DNA of 64,000 nucleotides. It comes from Sipunculus nudus (Eukaryota; Annelida; Sipuncula; Golfingiida; Sipunculidae). Below the pieces are notes generated by a model. It was not told where the DNA came from. It worked only from the letters and a program-made list of their open reading frames with translations, and made no database searches. The stretch is from NCBI GenBank assembly GCA_026874595.1, contig CM049316.1, positions 2,232,001 to 2,296,000 of the forward strand. The letters run 5' to 3'. The stretch's first letter is position 1. Every line of letters starts with the position of its first letter. Shown here piece by piece: positions 1-11,893 of this stretch. The position numbers and the translations under genes were made by a program.

Positions 1-1998
1 AGTACTAGAGCCTGTAAAGTCAGTGGAATTTTCAATCTAGAACAAACTCTTATTTTAATTATTGATCTACTGGTTTGTGTTGATGAGTAATTCCTTTGAT
101 ACTTTAACAATAATAAATTTAATTTTAACAAGTGCATATTTTAAGGAACCAAGTATAGCAGGCTGTTTCTTTTTGCAGGCTCAAATTTATCTACATGACC
201 ATATTCTAAATCTTTTTTTTTTTTTCTTTTCATGTACTACATGTTTCTTGCTTGTCTGAATAAAATATCTTACATTGGAATTACAAAATGAATAGTGGAT
301 ATTGTTATGTAGTTTGATATGTTCAAGCCCACTTAACAGAGGGATTCATTTACCAGAACTTTAACTTAGATTAAAACACAAGTTCCAGTCTCATATAAAA
401 TGCAGAGATGAAGCCAAAGTCACAAAAAAAATACAACTTAAACGAAATAGTGTTTTCTCCTTCTCTTTGTAGCAATCATATCAATTAAACGGTCAGTTTT
501 TTTTTTTTTTTTTTTTTCTGCCAAGAGGCAGTTGAGCATGGTTGTTTGCATGGTTGATGGTTTGCTAGCGATTAATTTGATATCATTGTTAATCAGCTAA
601 TAATTTACTCTCTCAGTCTGCCCATATTACCCACTCTTTTGACTAGTGGTTTGCCTTCAGTTCATATACATTTAGGTCACTGTTTTAAATACTGTCCTTT
701 GGCTCAGTTCAAGTAAAACTTTGACGTTCTTGTCACCTGTATCAGTATGTGCTTAATTTCGGGTTAACAGGTCAATATACCATTGGCAGGAGTCACATAC
801 CATTGGTTAGCCTGCTGACTGTATCAGAGTCACATGTATCTCATTGACCGTCTTATTCAATTACTGCTGCATTATAGTCTGAACACCTTGAGGGAGTTTG
901 TAATGACAGCTTGGTGCTGATGTCTTTATAAATTAGTGTTTAGGCATCAAAGGAGGCACCAAGGTGTGAGTGCTCTGGTGTACTTCTTGTTTACTGGGTC
1001 AGTGGGAAACATGTCCTAAACAGTACCAGGACAAAATCATTTAGTGTAACATGCTACGGTGTAGTGTTAATATTTAAATGTTTTGGATCAGTGAGAAATA
1101 TGTCACAGACAATACCAGGACAAAATCATTCAGCGTTTAATGCAAATGTTTTGTGTCAGCGGGAGATATGTCACAACAATACTTAGACAGAATTATGGAG
1201 TGTGTACTGCAATGCTGCACTGGTAATAGTACGTTCATTAGCACTTTGTGCTATTTGTATAATCCAACTAAAATAAATATGTTTAAACTAAACTAATAGA
1301 ATTAATGTTTTGCCACTAAAGGGATTTTCAAGGCTGGCTCACATGTCATTAGGGGTTTGTTAAAAATAAATTCGATTTTGCACTTCCCACTTTAAAAAGA
1401 AACATTACACAAATTGTCCAACAGGAATCTCTTTCATGTGAACATTCTTATTTTCTGGATTTAGCATTTCAGTCATGGAATAAAAAAAAATACATTTATA
1501 ACTTATTTATCTCCACATGAAAATATATAATTAATTGACCACATCTCCTAAGGATGCAATGTTTTTATCAATAATTTTGTATTGTTGCTGTTTTCAGGAT
1601 TACTCAAAGAGTCATAAATATATATGAAGGGAAAGCTATTGAAAAAATTAGTTTTGAATTAATTGAGAACTATTTATGTTAAAGATTCCTCACTGCATCT
1701 CCTCTCTCCCTCTCTTAGTGGCTCATGAATTATGGGCAATTAGTCTTCTCAGCTTGTTAACTGGTCTTATCTTGTTAATGTTAACTGGTTACTTTTCTTT
1801 TATTTGTCAAAATGTATTTCCTCAATACTCGGTTATGCATGTTTTAGAATTAAAAAGAAAACAGTTCTAACAATAGCGTCTGAACACTGAAAAAGATGTA
1901 AAAAGATGTCTGACTCAGATCTAGAGGAAATTTCATAAATTACTTTAAGTGAATATAATGTTTAATAAAATGTTATGATGTTTTTGTACCTAATTGAA
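1..1998. other. No gene recognised (intron or intergenic)
   Basis: AT-rich sequence with short homopolymer runs, for example a T-run near 499-519. No exon with protein similarity, RNA gene or mobile-element end was recognised. Open frames here are short, low in complexity and probably chance. If the BRD7/9 gene starts upstream of the window, this is part of its intron. Confidence 0.5.
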
Positions 1999-1999
1999 A

Positions 2000-2212
2000 T
2001 CTGATAGCACAAAAACACACATGCACATACACTAATCTGATAGCTCAAACACACACATGCACATACACTAATCTGATAGCACAAACACACACATGCACAT
2101 ACACTTATCTGATAGCACAAAAACACACATGCACATACACTAATCTGATAGCACAAACACACACATGCACATACACTAATCTGATAGCACAAACACACAC
2201 ATGCACATACAC
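2000..2212. repeat. Minisatellite, ~36-bp unit, six copies
   Basis: Six near-identical tandem copies of a unit of about 36 bp (core TCTGATAGCACAAACACACA, then CATGCACATACACTAA). The copies differ by only a few bases, so the array is young. The 100-residue open frame on the - strand across it is only a translation of the repeat (recurring CYQISVCACV) and is not a gene. Confidence 0.9.
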
Positions 2213-3225
2213 TGGGGAGGAAAAGTGTTTGAATACAGAAATCAAAGTTAATTATTAGCTTCACAAATGCTGTGCAAAATTATTTTAAAATTACAAATGA
2301 ATTATTGCAATCATTAAATCAGTGATAATTTCTGAGCACTTAATGTGTGGTCATTTACAATATATATGTCCAGATGATGCAGTATGTAGTCCTGTCTGCT
2401 TGCCAAGATGCTCACTTTGATGAAATAGAAATAATACTCACATACAGTACCTTCTAAGGTCTGGGATACATAAAGTCCAGATTGATAAAGCATTCCCAGT
2501 TACCATATGTCATAACTGTGAGTCACCTTTGAAGTCACTGTCATTGTCATTACTTTGGGTCAGCTGTTTCACCTTTCATGTCACCATCAAATGTAATTAT
2601 AAAGGCTTGCACAATAGAGCAGCAATATCCATGCCTCACTTTACTTGACCTGATAAGTCAGAGGTTAAAGGTCATTGATCCCAAGTAATGTATGGTCATG
2701 ACAGAAATCAAAGTTTAGGCTGTGTTATGAGAGTGGGTGTTCTTATAATAGTCTGGGTTATATTGAATTCTCAGCTGACGTCTCTCACTCAGGTCACAGG
2801 GAGCCTTATTCAAGCTTAAAATGCTGTGTGTTTAGATATTTTATTACATGCCTTTCCAATAATATTTATCACTTCCCATGTAGTGATTGCCTTATACACC
2901 TTTTATTGGACATTTTAAGAATTTCACTGAAAATATTTCCTTTGTATGCCCTGGACTTTAGAAAAAGTGAATTTACAAGTGAGTACAGTGATATTTGTTG
3001 ATGCAACATGACCTTCTGTTACTTTTGTGTATTTTTCATCACAAGTCAGTCACTCATATTATTATCATTATAAATTAAAGTTTGTGTACTCACATGATAA
3101 GAATAATCAAAGATAAAAGTGTAACAAGCAAAGGGATAATGACCATCATGGTCAGTGACTGTGATCTACAGCTGGGTGTCATGGTCCATGGGGCTTCTCT
3201 GTCACCTGGCACATATTCTTCCGCC
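2213..3225. other. No gene recognised
   Basis: Unique-looking AT-rich sequence. Near 3170-3205 there is a degraded match to the 3' tail (CAGCTGRGYGTCATGRYCCATGGG) of the hairpin-head elements described below, so an old element may end there. Confidence 0.4.
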
Positions 3226-5362
3226 TTATTAGCTCAGTTGACTATAAGTCATCTGAGCTATAGTCGTGGTTCATTGTTTGTAGTCCGTCCGTCTGTCTGT
3301 TAGACTGGCACATTTTGAAACCATTAGAACTACGTATCAAAAATTCGGCATACTGTTAGATGTCCCCAAAATCTCCTACCATACCGAAAATTGGGTGAAT
3401 ATGACTTTGTTCCTTCAAGATATTTAGAAAAACCTCAAATTTCCATGAAAAACCTATTTATTATCACACTTGAGGACTACCTAATATCAAAACCACTCGT
3501 CTGTTTTTCTTAATATTTACCAGAAGTAATCTCCTATATATTTCCTATGTACATTCCAGAAATTAAGTCTGTTCAGTATAATTTCTTTAAGTTATGGGCC
3601 CTAACATAATAGACTTTTTTAAAAATCAGAAAAAAAATATTTACCCACTTAACATGAAAAATTTTGAAACTAGAAATTATTTTCCCAAGTAGATAAATCT
3701 GTTGAATTAAGATTAAATTGTTTACCCAAAATTAGATCTGAATTTAGTAACTTTCTTAAGTTATTAGCAAAAAAATTAAATCAGTACCTTAAATTTTGCC
3801 AAACTTTGACCATGGCATGCTTTTTTCCTGTTAGTACTATTGATTTAATATTCACAGCATGTAAACATAAGTATTTAATTTGTTTAAATCAAAATTTGAA
3901 AATAAAAGCTTGAAAATTAGGCTAGTTATGGATTTTTTTCTTGAGGCTCTATTGTAGTCATTTGCTTTGTCCAGATGCAGGGTCCCACTCCAGGTCACTG
4001 GAAGTCAGCTATGCCAGGGTTTCTGATTTGTTACAGTCACTTGGGGAGATCCCCTGCTGTGACAGGTGTACAGTTATTCACATATCACCACCCCAATCCC
4101 CCCCCCCTTCAGAATTGTGAAATCTGAATCAAGTATTATTTTAAGATATTTATTGTTTTGCAAATTTAAAAGATATTTTTTTTTTGTGGTAAAAAATAAA
4201 TATACATTTGTATGCTTTATGTGAAGTCATCTCACAAGATTATGATTTATGATGATGCAATTTAGAATTATGAATCAATTTTTATATTCAGATATATATG
4301 TTATATTGGAAATGTATAGAAATATAAACTTATAATAAAAAAAATGATAAGATAAAAAAATGAGAATCTAATACAAACATTTGTTCATTATTGACTCCTG
4401 TGCACTGGGACATTAGTTTTTATTGTAAATGTGTAAAATTTATTTAATTAAAAAAATAATAGGATTAGGAAAAATTACGATCTTATTGAAACATATTATT
4501 TCTTTAGGAGAGTGGAACATAAAGTGATCAGCTCTGTCCATCATCTCTCTGTTATCATTAAATTTATATTAATTATGAAATTTTTCTCAAAGGCACTGTT
4601 GAAATAAATTTCATTTGCTGTATGTGTATGGAATTAAGCTATTCAAGTATGAAATATGAAAGCAAATTACATATTGTTTTGTGTATTATTGCAGATGTTA
4701 AACTTTAAACAATTTGATATGATTAATTAATTAATAAATAATTAAATCTTCATATATTATCAGCTTTGTTTGTCTATCAGTCTGTCTGTCCTTTTTTTAA
4801 TTATTGAGTAATTATGAATGAACTTTTTTTATCCTGTAAGCATTGTTGAATTAAGTGAAAATCCTATGTATATACACAATAATAATACATATATGTTGTA
4901 ACTCCCACCATTCCCCCCCCCCCCCCCCCCCACCACCACCACCAAGTCCTTTCATCTGTGGACTGGGGACATTAGTTATATTTCAACTGTATACATTTCA
5001 TATAAAAATACATATATTTAATTATATATATTATAAAAAAAAAATTTATTCAATTGAACAAACATGAAAACTACTGAAATGTCAACAGTTTCCAAAAAGC
5101 CAACTAATGATCATGGTAAAAGTACAGATCATTTGTTCACAAACTGCTCATATGCTTCAGTTTCAACATTCTGAAACACATGGTCAGGTCACAAAATATT
5201 ATTTGAAACAATTTCTTGCTCATCAATACAAACCAATCATATAAACCAACCATGGCCTTTATTACCTCTTCCTCTTACACTTTTTCTTACACTTAATATT
5301 ATTTTAGATTTTTACCTTCCAGGTCAACTTCAGCTGAGCACAGGGACCCATGGGTCCCTTGT
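3226..5362 (+). mobile_element. Hairpin-head non-autonomous element, copy 1
   Basis: It starts with an imperfect palindrome (AGCTCAGTTGACT, then AGTCATCTGAGCT). A short GTCC/GTCTGTCT tract and a module starting GGCACATTTTGAAACC follow. This module recurs at 9010-10350. The element ends at 5331-5362 with a tail containing the palindrome GGACCCATGGGTCC. It encodes no protein. Palindromic head, tetranucleotide tract and core modules match the general design of bivalve pearl/Helitron-like non-autonomous elements. That family link is inference. The exact ends are uncertain because no target duplication was identified. Confidence 0.5.
4911..4943 (+). repeat. Poly-C / (CCA)n tract
   Basis: A run of about 18 C residues followed by CCA triplets. 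It is simple sequence inside the 3226-5362 element region. Confidence 0.8.
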
Positions 5363-5621
5363 ATATAAAAAAAACTTAGAGCTTTTGCTGACTGCATGTG
5401 AGTGCTTGATGACTGAGAGTCTTGACTGAGTCAATCAGAGAATGTCTAGTGCTTTAAACCAGAAGATCACAGGTTTTGGTCACACTTGGTGAATGTTTGT
5501 ATTTTTTGTTAATTTTACAATTTTAATTTAATAATTTCATATGAAACTGTATGTCATCAACATTGCAGTGACCTCTTCTGGAGAGATTTGTGTCAGTTGA
5601 ATTTCGATTAACACAAGTTTT

Positions 5622-6840
5622 ATTAGCTCAGCTGACTTTCAGTCATGCTGGGCTATAGCGATGGGTCTTTGTCCGGCGTCCTTCCGTCTGTCCGGCCGGC
5701 CGGCCGGCCGGCCGGCCGTCCGTTAGCAGGGCACAAATGGTAACCGTAGGGGCTAGGGCCATGAATCCTATGCAGTCTTAGAGGTTTTAAAAAGATCTCC
5801 TTGCAAACCTGAAATTAGGTCACTGCGACCTATATTCTCGAAGTTATGGGGTGTGTTTGCACCCCCCAGAAATAACTCTTTGAGACAAAATTTTCATCCC
5901 AAACCTTCCATCTTTCACATACAGCTCACCTACCAACAGGGGAAGAACCATAATTTTTTTGAGGTCAAAAGGTCAAAGGTCAAGGTCACAGGAGCCTCTT
6001 CTTTGAAAAGACCTGTGGATGCATTTTAAGCCAACCCTTTCATCCCAATTCATTGATCTTTCACATATAGCTCACCTACTAAGTTGGAGAAGAATCCTAT
6101 AGATTTTGAGGTCACAAGGTCAAAGGTCAGGTCACAGGATCCACTTCTTTGAAAAGGTTGTGGACACATTTCAAGCTAGACTTTTCATTCTAAACCTTTC
6201 AGCACTGATATTGCTTCTCTGCCAACAGGGGAAAAGACCTGTTGATTTTGAGGTCAAAGGTCAAGTTCACAGCACCCACTTCTTGCGTGGAGTCATTTTC
6301 AGGCAAACTTTTCAATCTGTACCTTCCATCTGTCATATATGGCTTACCTACCAATAAGGGAAGAAGCCTATTGATGTTGAGGTCAAAAAGTCAAAGGTCA
6401 AGGTCACAATATTTAATTGTTCTAAATGCTTGTGAGCATATTTCAAGTGTAACTGTTCAACCCAAACCTTCAGTCTTTCACATATGCCACATCTATGCAT
6501 CTCTCAGTTTGACTCAAACTTCATATTTATGGGTCTTTTTGCTTGAATAAATAACTTATTGATTTTGGGGTCAGCTGGTCAGCAGGTTAAAGGTTGCAGG
6601 TCAAAGTTATTCACCCATTGGTTGCCAAGTAATTACACCAGATTTAAGTGGTTAGTAGTTACGCATCATTTAGAAAAAATCCAGTTGATATGTGGGCAAA
6701 AGGCCAAGGTCATAGGTCAGGGATGTTCACAATTACTTTTTTTATAGACCATCTCTATTTTTCTTGTATATATAACCATCCCACTCCAGCTGGTACATCT
6801 CCCTGTGTGGCTGTAATTGTGAGTGACACTGGTGACATAT
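5622..6840 (+). mobile_element. Hairpin-head element, copy 2, with AGGTCA-rich tandem repeats
   Basis: The head is the same imperfect palindrome (AGCTCAGCTGACT ... GCTATAGCG), followed by a GTCC/CCGG tract at 5675-5722 and the shared GGCACAAATGGTAACC module. The body is four to six degenerate tandem units of roughly 130-150 bp. Each has a cluster of AGGTCA half-sites (perfect AGGTCAAAGGTCA at 5970, 6117 and 6251) and a 'TTTCACATATAGCTCACCTACCAA' type segment. No coding sequence was recognised; open frames are repeat shadows. The 3' end is not sharply defined. Confidence 0.55.
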
Positions 6841-7748
6841 GACTCCCTTTTGTATCAGCCTATTAAGTGATAAGGCTCTGTGATAAGTACCTCGTTACTT
6901 CATAACAAAAACACTGTTGTCTGAATGCTTCAGCCAGGCATTAAGACTATGAGAGTATAGTATTAAGGTTTAGCTAATGATTTATAAGATGATGGGAATA
7001 TTTTGCAGTTTATTTTATGGAATCCTAGCAATAAACTTAGTTTCCTAGATATCTGAATATTTTAATATATATCACCACATATAAAAGCAAGTGTTTGTTC
7101 TCATAATATGTGGATGTGTACCTTGATTTCGGATGGCTTTTTGTTTTATTTCAAGACTTTTAGTCATGCTTTCTGCATTTCTTTTCTTTCAGGTTTGGCA
7201 GTTTACCTACCCTGCTGACCCCATTGAAAAGCAGAGTGATAATAAAAAATATTGGACTTACACTTTTTACAATTGCATATCTATAAATCTGATATGAGCG
7301 CCTGGACATGCCTTTTGAATTATTTTGGGCATTCATTACTGGATAATTTGCCCCAAGTTTGGTCTCTTATTGGAGAATGTGGGATATCAAATGTCATACT
7401 TGTCAGAAATCCATTATGTCTGCCAGTTAGCCACCTTAGAAATTCTTTCTTCAGTGCAGTTTCAGTAATTTTTCTTTAATGTTTGGTCCGATTTAGAGAA
7501 TGTTTGTTGTCTGATTTCAGACTTGTCAGAAGTCCAATATGGCCACCAGGCAACCATCTTTTAATTCCTTTTGATCATATTATCTCAAGAACAGTTAAAG
7601 TGAATGCAGTTTGATGTATATTTATGTAATCTTGTAAAGGATTGGGTCAAATATTTCTGAATAAATATTACCATCATTTATAAAAGTACAGTACAGTTGG
7701 CTTGTATTGAATAAAAATTCATACAGAAGCACCTGTTTCTCAATAATT
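6841..7748. other. No gene recognised
   Basis: AT-rich sequence. A CTTTCAG acceptor-like site at about 7195 is followed by a short open stretch (7196-7290), but no family match, donor or continuing exon was seen, so it is not called. Confidence 0.4.
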
Positions 7749-8875
7749 GTATCCGCCAAAACAGAGTTTTGCGGATACTATGTTTTCAGCTGGACTCCTC
7801 CATAACCGCTGGGCGGAATTTTACGAAACCGGGGATTATGTTCAGGTCACATGTGAACTGCTGCGCCCCGATTTTGTTTTTACCTCTGACCTTTCCTCTG
7901 CGCTCTGCGTCAGTTTGTGCGTCTGTTTCCACACATAAACCCATATATCTCGGGAACCGTTTGACCGATCAGGAAAATTTTTTTGCACAAATGTAGCCCT
8001 TGGAGAGCTTTATGACATACACAAAAATGGTGGCGCCACCTGCAACCATGTTTGCACAGTGTCCATCTGTTTGTCTGCCTTTGGGTTAAAATCACTCATA
8101 TCTCTGCAGTGGTTTGACTAATTCACCTGAAATTCAGCATGCGTATACATCCTGGACAGCTTTTCTGATTTTATGACAGGTGGCGCCACCTACATTAACG
8201 TTTACGCTGCAGACATCCAAGCTCATATCTCGGGAACCGTTTGACCGATTGAGCCAAAATTTTGCATGTGTATAAATCTCACATAGCTCTGTATCATACG
8301 CAAAACTGGTGGCGCCACCTGCAGCCATTTTTGCACAGCTCCCGTCTATTTGTCTGCCATGGGATAAAATCACTCTTATCTCTGGAGTGGTTTGACATAT
8401 CTGCCTAAAATTTTGCAGGTTTATACATCCCCGACAGCTCTCTTGATTTTATGACAGGTGGTGCAACCTACATTCTACATTTATGCAGCAGATATCGAAG
8501 CTCATATCTTGGGAACCGTTTGACCGATTGGGCCAAAGTTTTGCATGGGTATAGTTCTCACATAGCTCTTTATCATACGCAAAACTGGTGGCGCCACCTG
8601 CAGCCATTTTTGCACAGCATCCATCTGTTTGTCTGCCAAGGGCAAAAATCACTCATATACATGTAGTGGTTTGACTTATCTGCCTTAAATTTTGCATATG
8701 TATACAACTTGGACAGCTTTCTGGATTTTGTGGTAGGTGGCGCAACCTACATACACAATTGGGCTGCAGACATCCATGCTAATATGCAACACTTCACTCT
8801 ATTTCCCCTTGCCACCCAATCCATGCCTCACTTCACCCGTTCCACTCTGATTTAGGCGGATACTTGAGTCACTTG
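7749..8875 (+). mobile_element. Second-family non-autonomous element with ~279-bp tandem unit
   Basis: A terminal hairpin (GTATCCGCC ... GCGGATACTATG) at 7749-7786 begins the element. A related GGCGGATACTTGAGTCACTTG at about 8853 ends it. Between them lie about three tandem units of ~279 bp containing ATCTCGGGAACCGTTTGACC. Each unit carries the palindrome GGTGGCGCCACC or a close variant (perfect copies at 8029, 8179, 8308 and 8587). The ATACTATG hairpin also occurs at 16288, so this is a family. No protein is encoded; frames on either strand are repeat shadows. Confidence 0.6.
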
Positions 8876-8918
8876 TCGACTACCCGTATTCTAGTTCTTG
8901 CATGTATTTCCTTGATTT

Positions 8919-11562
8919 TTAGCTCAGCTGACTATAAGTCATCTGAGCTATAGTCCTGGTCCATTGTCCGTCGTCCGTCCGTCTGTCCGTCCGTCCGTCC
9001 ATCCGTAGATGTGGCACGTTTTGAAACCGTAAGACCTAGGAATCCAAAATTCGGCATAATGTTAGATGTCCCCAAGATCTCCTACCAAGCCGAAAACTGG
9101 GTCTTTGCGACTTTGTCCTTTGAGAAATTAAGGAAAAACCTCAATTTTTTATTAAAAACCTATTTTCACACTTCAGGACTGCCTAATATCAAAACAACTC
9201 ATCTGTTTTTCCTCATATTTACCATAAATATTCTTCTATATAGTTCCTATGTACATGCCAGAAATTATGTCTGTATTATATAATTTAAAAAAGTTATGAG
9301 CCCAAACATAATGCATTTTGTAAAAAATCAGGAAAGATATTTGATCACTTAACACAAAACATGTTAAAGCTATGGACTTTTTTTCCAGTAATATAACTTT
9401 AATTAATCTAAATTAAATTGTATACCCAAAATTATATCAAAATCTTTTAATTTTTTTAAAATATTAACAAAAATAAAAAATTGGTACCTTAAATTTAGCC
9501 CAACTTTGACCATGGCACATTTTTTTCCTGTAAGTACTGTGGATTTAATTTTCACAGCATGTTTTTGCTAGCATTTTGTCTGTTAACACCAAAAATTTGA
9601 AACCAGTTGATCAAAAACTGTAGATTTTATTCAAGTTTTCAAACACCATGGAACATATTGTTTACATCAAGCTAGTGTTATGCAGTTTGCAAGAGCTCAG
9701 CTCCCCAGCTTCAGCTCTCAGTTCCTAAAATTTGGCATACAATTAGATGTCTCCAAAATCCCTAACCATGCCAAGAATTTGGTCACTAGGACTTAATACC
9801 TTCGAGATATTAATAAAAAACTTCATTTTTCCATTAAAAACACATTGTTACACTTCAAGACTGCCTAATATCAAAACAACTGATCTGACTTTAATCATAT
9901 ATAATATACATATTTTTCTATACATTCTCTATGCACATGCCAGATATGATGTCAGTATTGCGTAACTGTTTTAAGTTATGGGCGCAAACATAATGCACTT
10001 TGTAAAAAATCAAGAAATAATTTACTCCCTTAACAAGGAGATTGCTGAAGCTAGAGATTTTTTTGTCAGGGATGTAACATTATTTAATCCAGATTCAATT
10101 GAATACCAAAATTAGTTCTGAATTTTTCAGATTTTATAAGTTATTAGTATAAATATAAAATTAGTACCTTATATTTTGCTCAACTTTGACCATGGCACGT
10201 TTGTTTCCTGTGAGCACTGTTGATATAATTTTCATGTCATGCACACATAAGGATTTCAGCTTTTTAGTTTAGAAAGCTGAAAGAAATTGGCCAAAAATTG
10301 TAGCTTTTGTTAATGTTTCTATGAGACCATGTCAGACTTTGGCCCTCTCCAGCCCATCTTGAGTCACCTGTATGTTGACCTTGTTGAACTTTCAGCAAAT
10401 TATGCATGCTTGACGCGAGGCATAAACTGGGGCTCCAGGCAGCTTATTATATAATGGCCAGCCACAGTTGATCCATGTGTCCAACCCAACTCATCTAGTA
10501 GTTTTAACCAACAACATAACAATAAACAATAAATTAATAAATTTGTGTTGGTTTTTAATAACAAATTAAAGAAAAATAGTAAAGGAATTTGTTAGTTTAT
10601 AATAACAGGAAATTAACTTGCAGTTACTGATGATATAAGAATCTTGTATCGATGGATAGAATGTCATGTATTCCAAATAACACCATGCAGTCACCTATGG
10701 TATTTTTCAGTTCAATTTTAATGATAAAAAGTAAATCATATTATTCATTACTAATGATTGGGGATCATATGAAGGAAATTAATGATAGACAAAGATGCAG
10801 TTGATAATATTAATCTAGATTCCTACTGTGTCTAGTGTGTACATTGAAGTGAAATTAGTCCAAAATGAATATATTACATTTATTTTTTTAAATATAAATA
10901 AAAACCATAAAACCAGGTACTTATGATCATTATTTAAATGTGTTAATTTTGTATATTCTGGATTCTCAACATCATTGTTTGGTGAAAACTGAATAAATTC
11001 CTGACATGGTGCGAATAATTTGCAGTTGTATTTAAATACGAATATGAATATGTACTCCATTATAAAATTTCTTGCATAAAGAACGGGAATTCAGGTAAAA
11101 ATGCAAGTATATGAATACCAGTGCAAATACTTTCAAAATGTATTCATGAATGCATTCATGAATATATTCTTTAATATTATTTTAATAATCATTTCAGTTA
11201 TATTTCATTTTAAAAAATCATAAGATTCTCTTATTATTTTTAATAAAAATTATATTTGGGACAATATTTGTAATTTTTTTTATTAATAGTTAAACTCTTA
11301 TATTATATGTTCTGCTTATAAGTTATATGGCCAAGTCAAAATCTGTGTGACAGTAGTACTCCATTTGTTAATAAAATAAATGAAATCAATCCTCTTCCCT
11401 GTCTCCAAAGATACTACCAAAATCATACATAAGCTAAACAACAACAACTCATAATACAGCTTATATTTATTACCACACAAAACCAGCACGTGAATCATAT
11501 CTAAATCATATTTTTTATCATATATAACAGCTGAGCGCCGTGACCCATAGGTCCCTTGTTGC
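8919..11562 (+). mobile_element. Hairpin-head element, copy 3, with two ~680-bp modules
   Basis: The head AGCTCAGCTGACTATAAGTC plus a GTCC/GTCTGTCC tract (8965-9005) is followed by the GGCACGTTTTGAAACCG module. Homologous segments start near 9056 and 9736, about 680 bp apart (GCATA..TTAGATGTC..CCAA), so the body is a two-copy tandem of a unit about twice the 337-bp period seen at 53-60 kb. A tail-type sequence (CAGCTGAGCGCCGTGACCCA) lies at 11529-11560. Sequence between 10360 and 11525 is AT-rich and featureless, so the tail may belong to another copy. Non-coding. Confidence 0.45.
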
Positions 11563-11820
11563 TATATATTTTGATCTTATATTTGCCCTTTGTGGAGTTC
11601 CTTTTGAGACTGACAGGTTTCAAGCAAGCTGTTGGAATAGTTCCTGATAGCTTAACAATCATGCATTTTCCTCAGACCATCAATTCACTGTGTTTTAACC
11701 AGACATAGGTGATATATATTTCTGTTGTCATTGAAAATTTTCAACAAATTGGCATATTGGTTCTTCAAAATTTGACTGGAAGTTGTGAATCTCAGTCCAT
11801 GATGTCACAGGTCATGCTTG

Positions 11821-11853
11821 GCAGCTGAGCGTCATGACCCATGGGTCACTTGT
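11821..11853 (+). mobile_element. Isolated 3' tail of a hairpin-head element
   Basis: CAGCTGAGCGTCATGACCCA followed by TGGGTCACTTGTT contains the palindrome TGACCCATGGGTCA. The same tail is seen at 5331, 11529, 42485 (reversed) and 59062. It lies only about 40 bp before the first recognised BRD7/9 exon. Confidence 0.55.
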
Positions 11854-11893
11854 TATAATGAGTACAGGTGGACTGTTGTTTCTGTCCTTGCAG

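Noticed and set aside
1962-2264. 100-residue Cys-rich repeat protein on the - strand
   Set aside because: It is the literal translation of the 36-bp minisatellite; codon pattern and repeats follow the DNA period, with no start context or splice sites.
7196-7480. Exon-like open stretch after a CTTTCAG acceptor
   Set aside because: No protein similarity to the missing BRD7/9 region, no donor and no neighbouring exon in phase.
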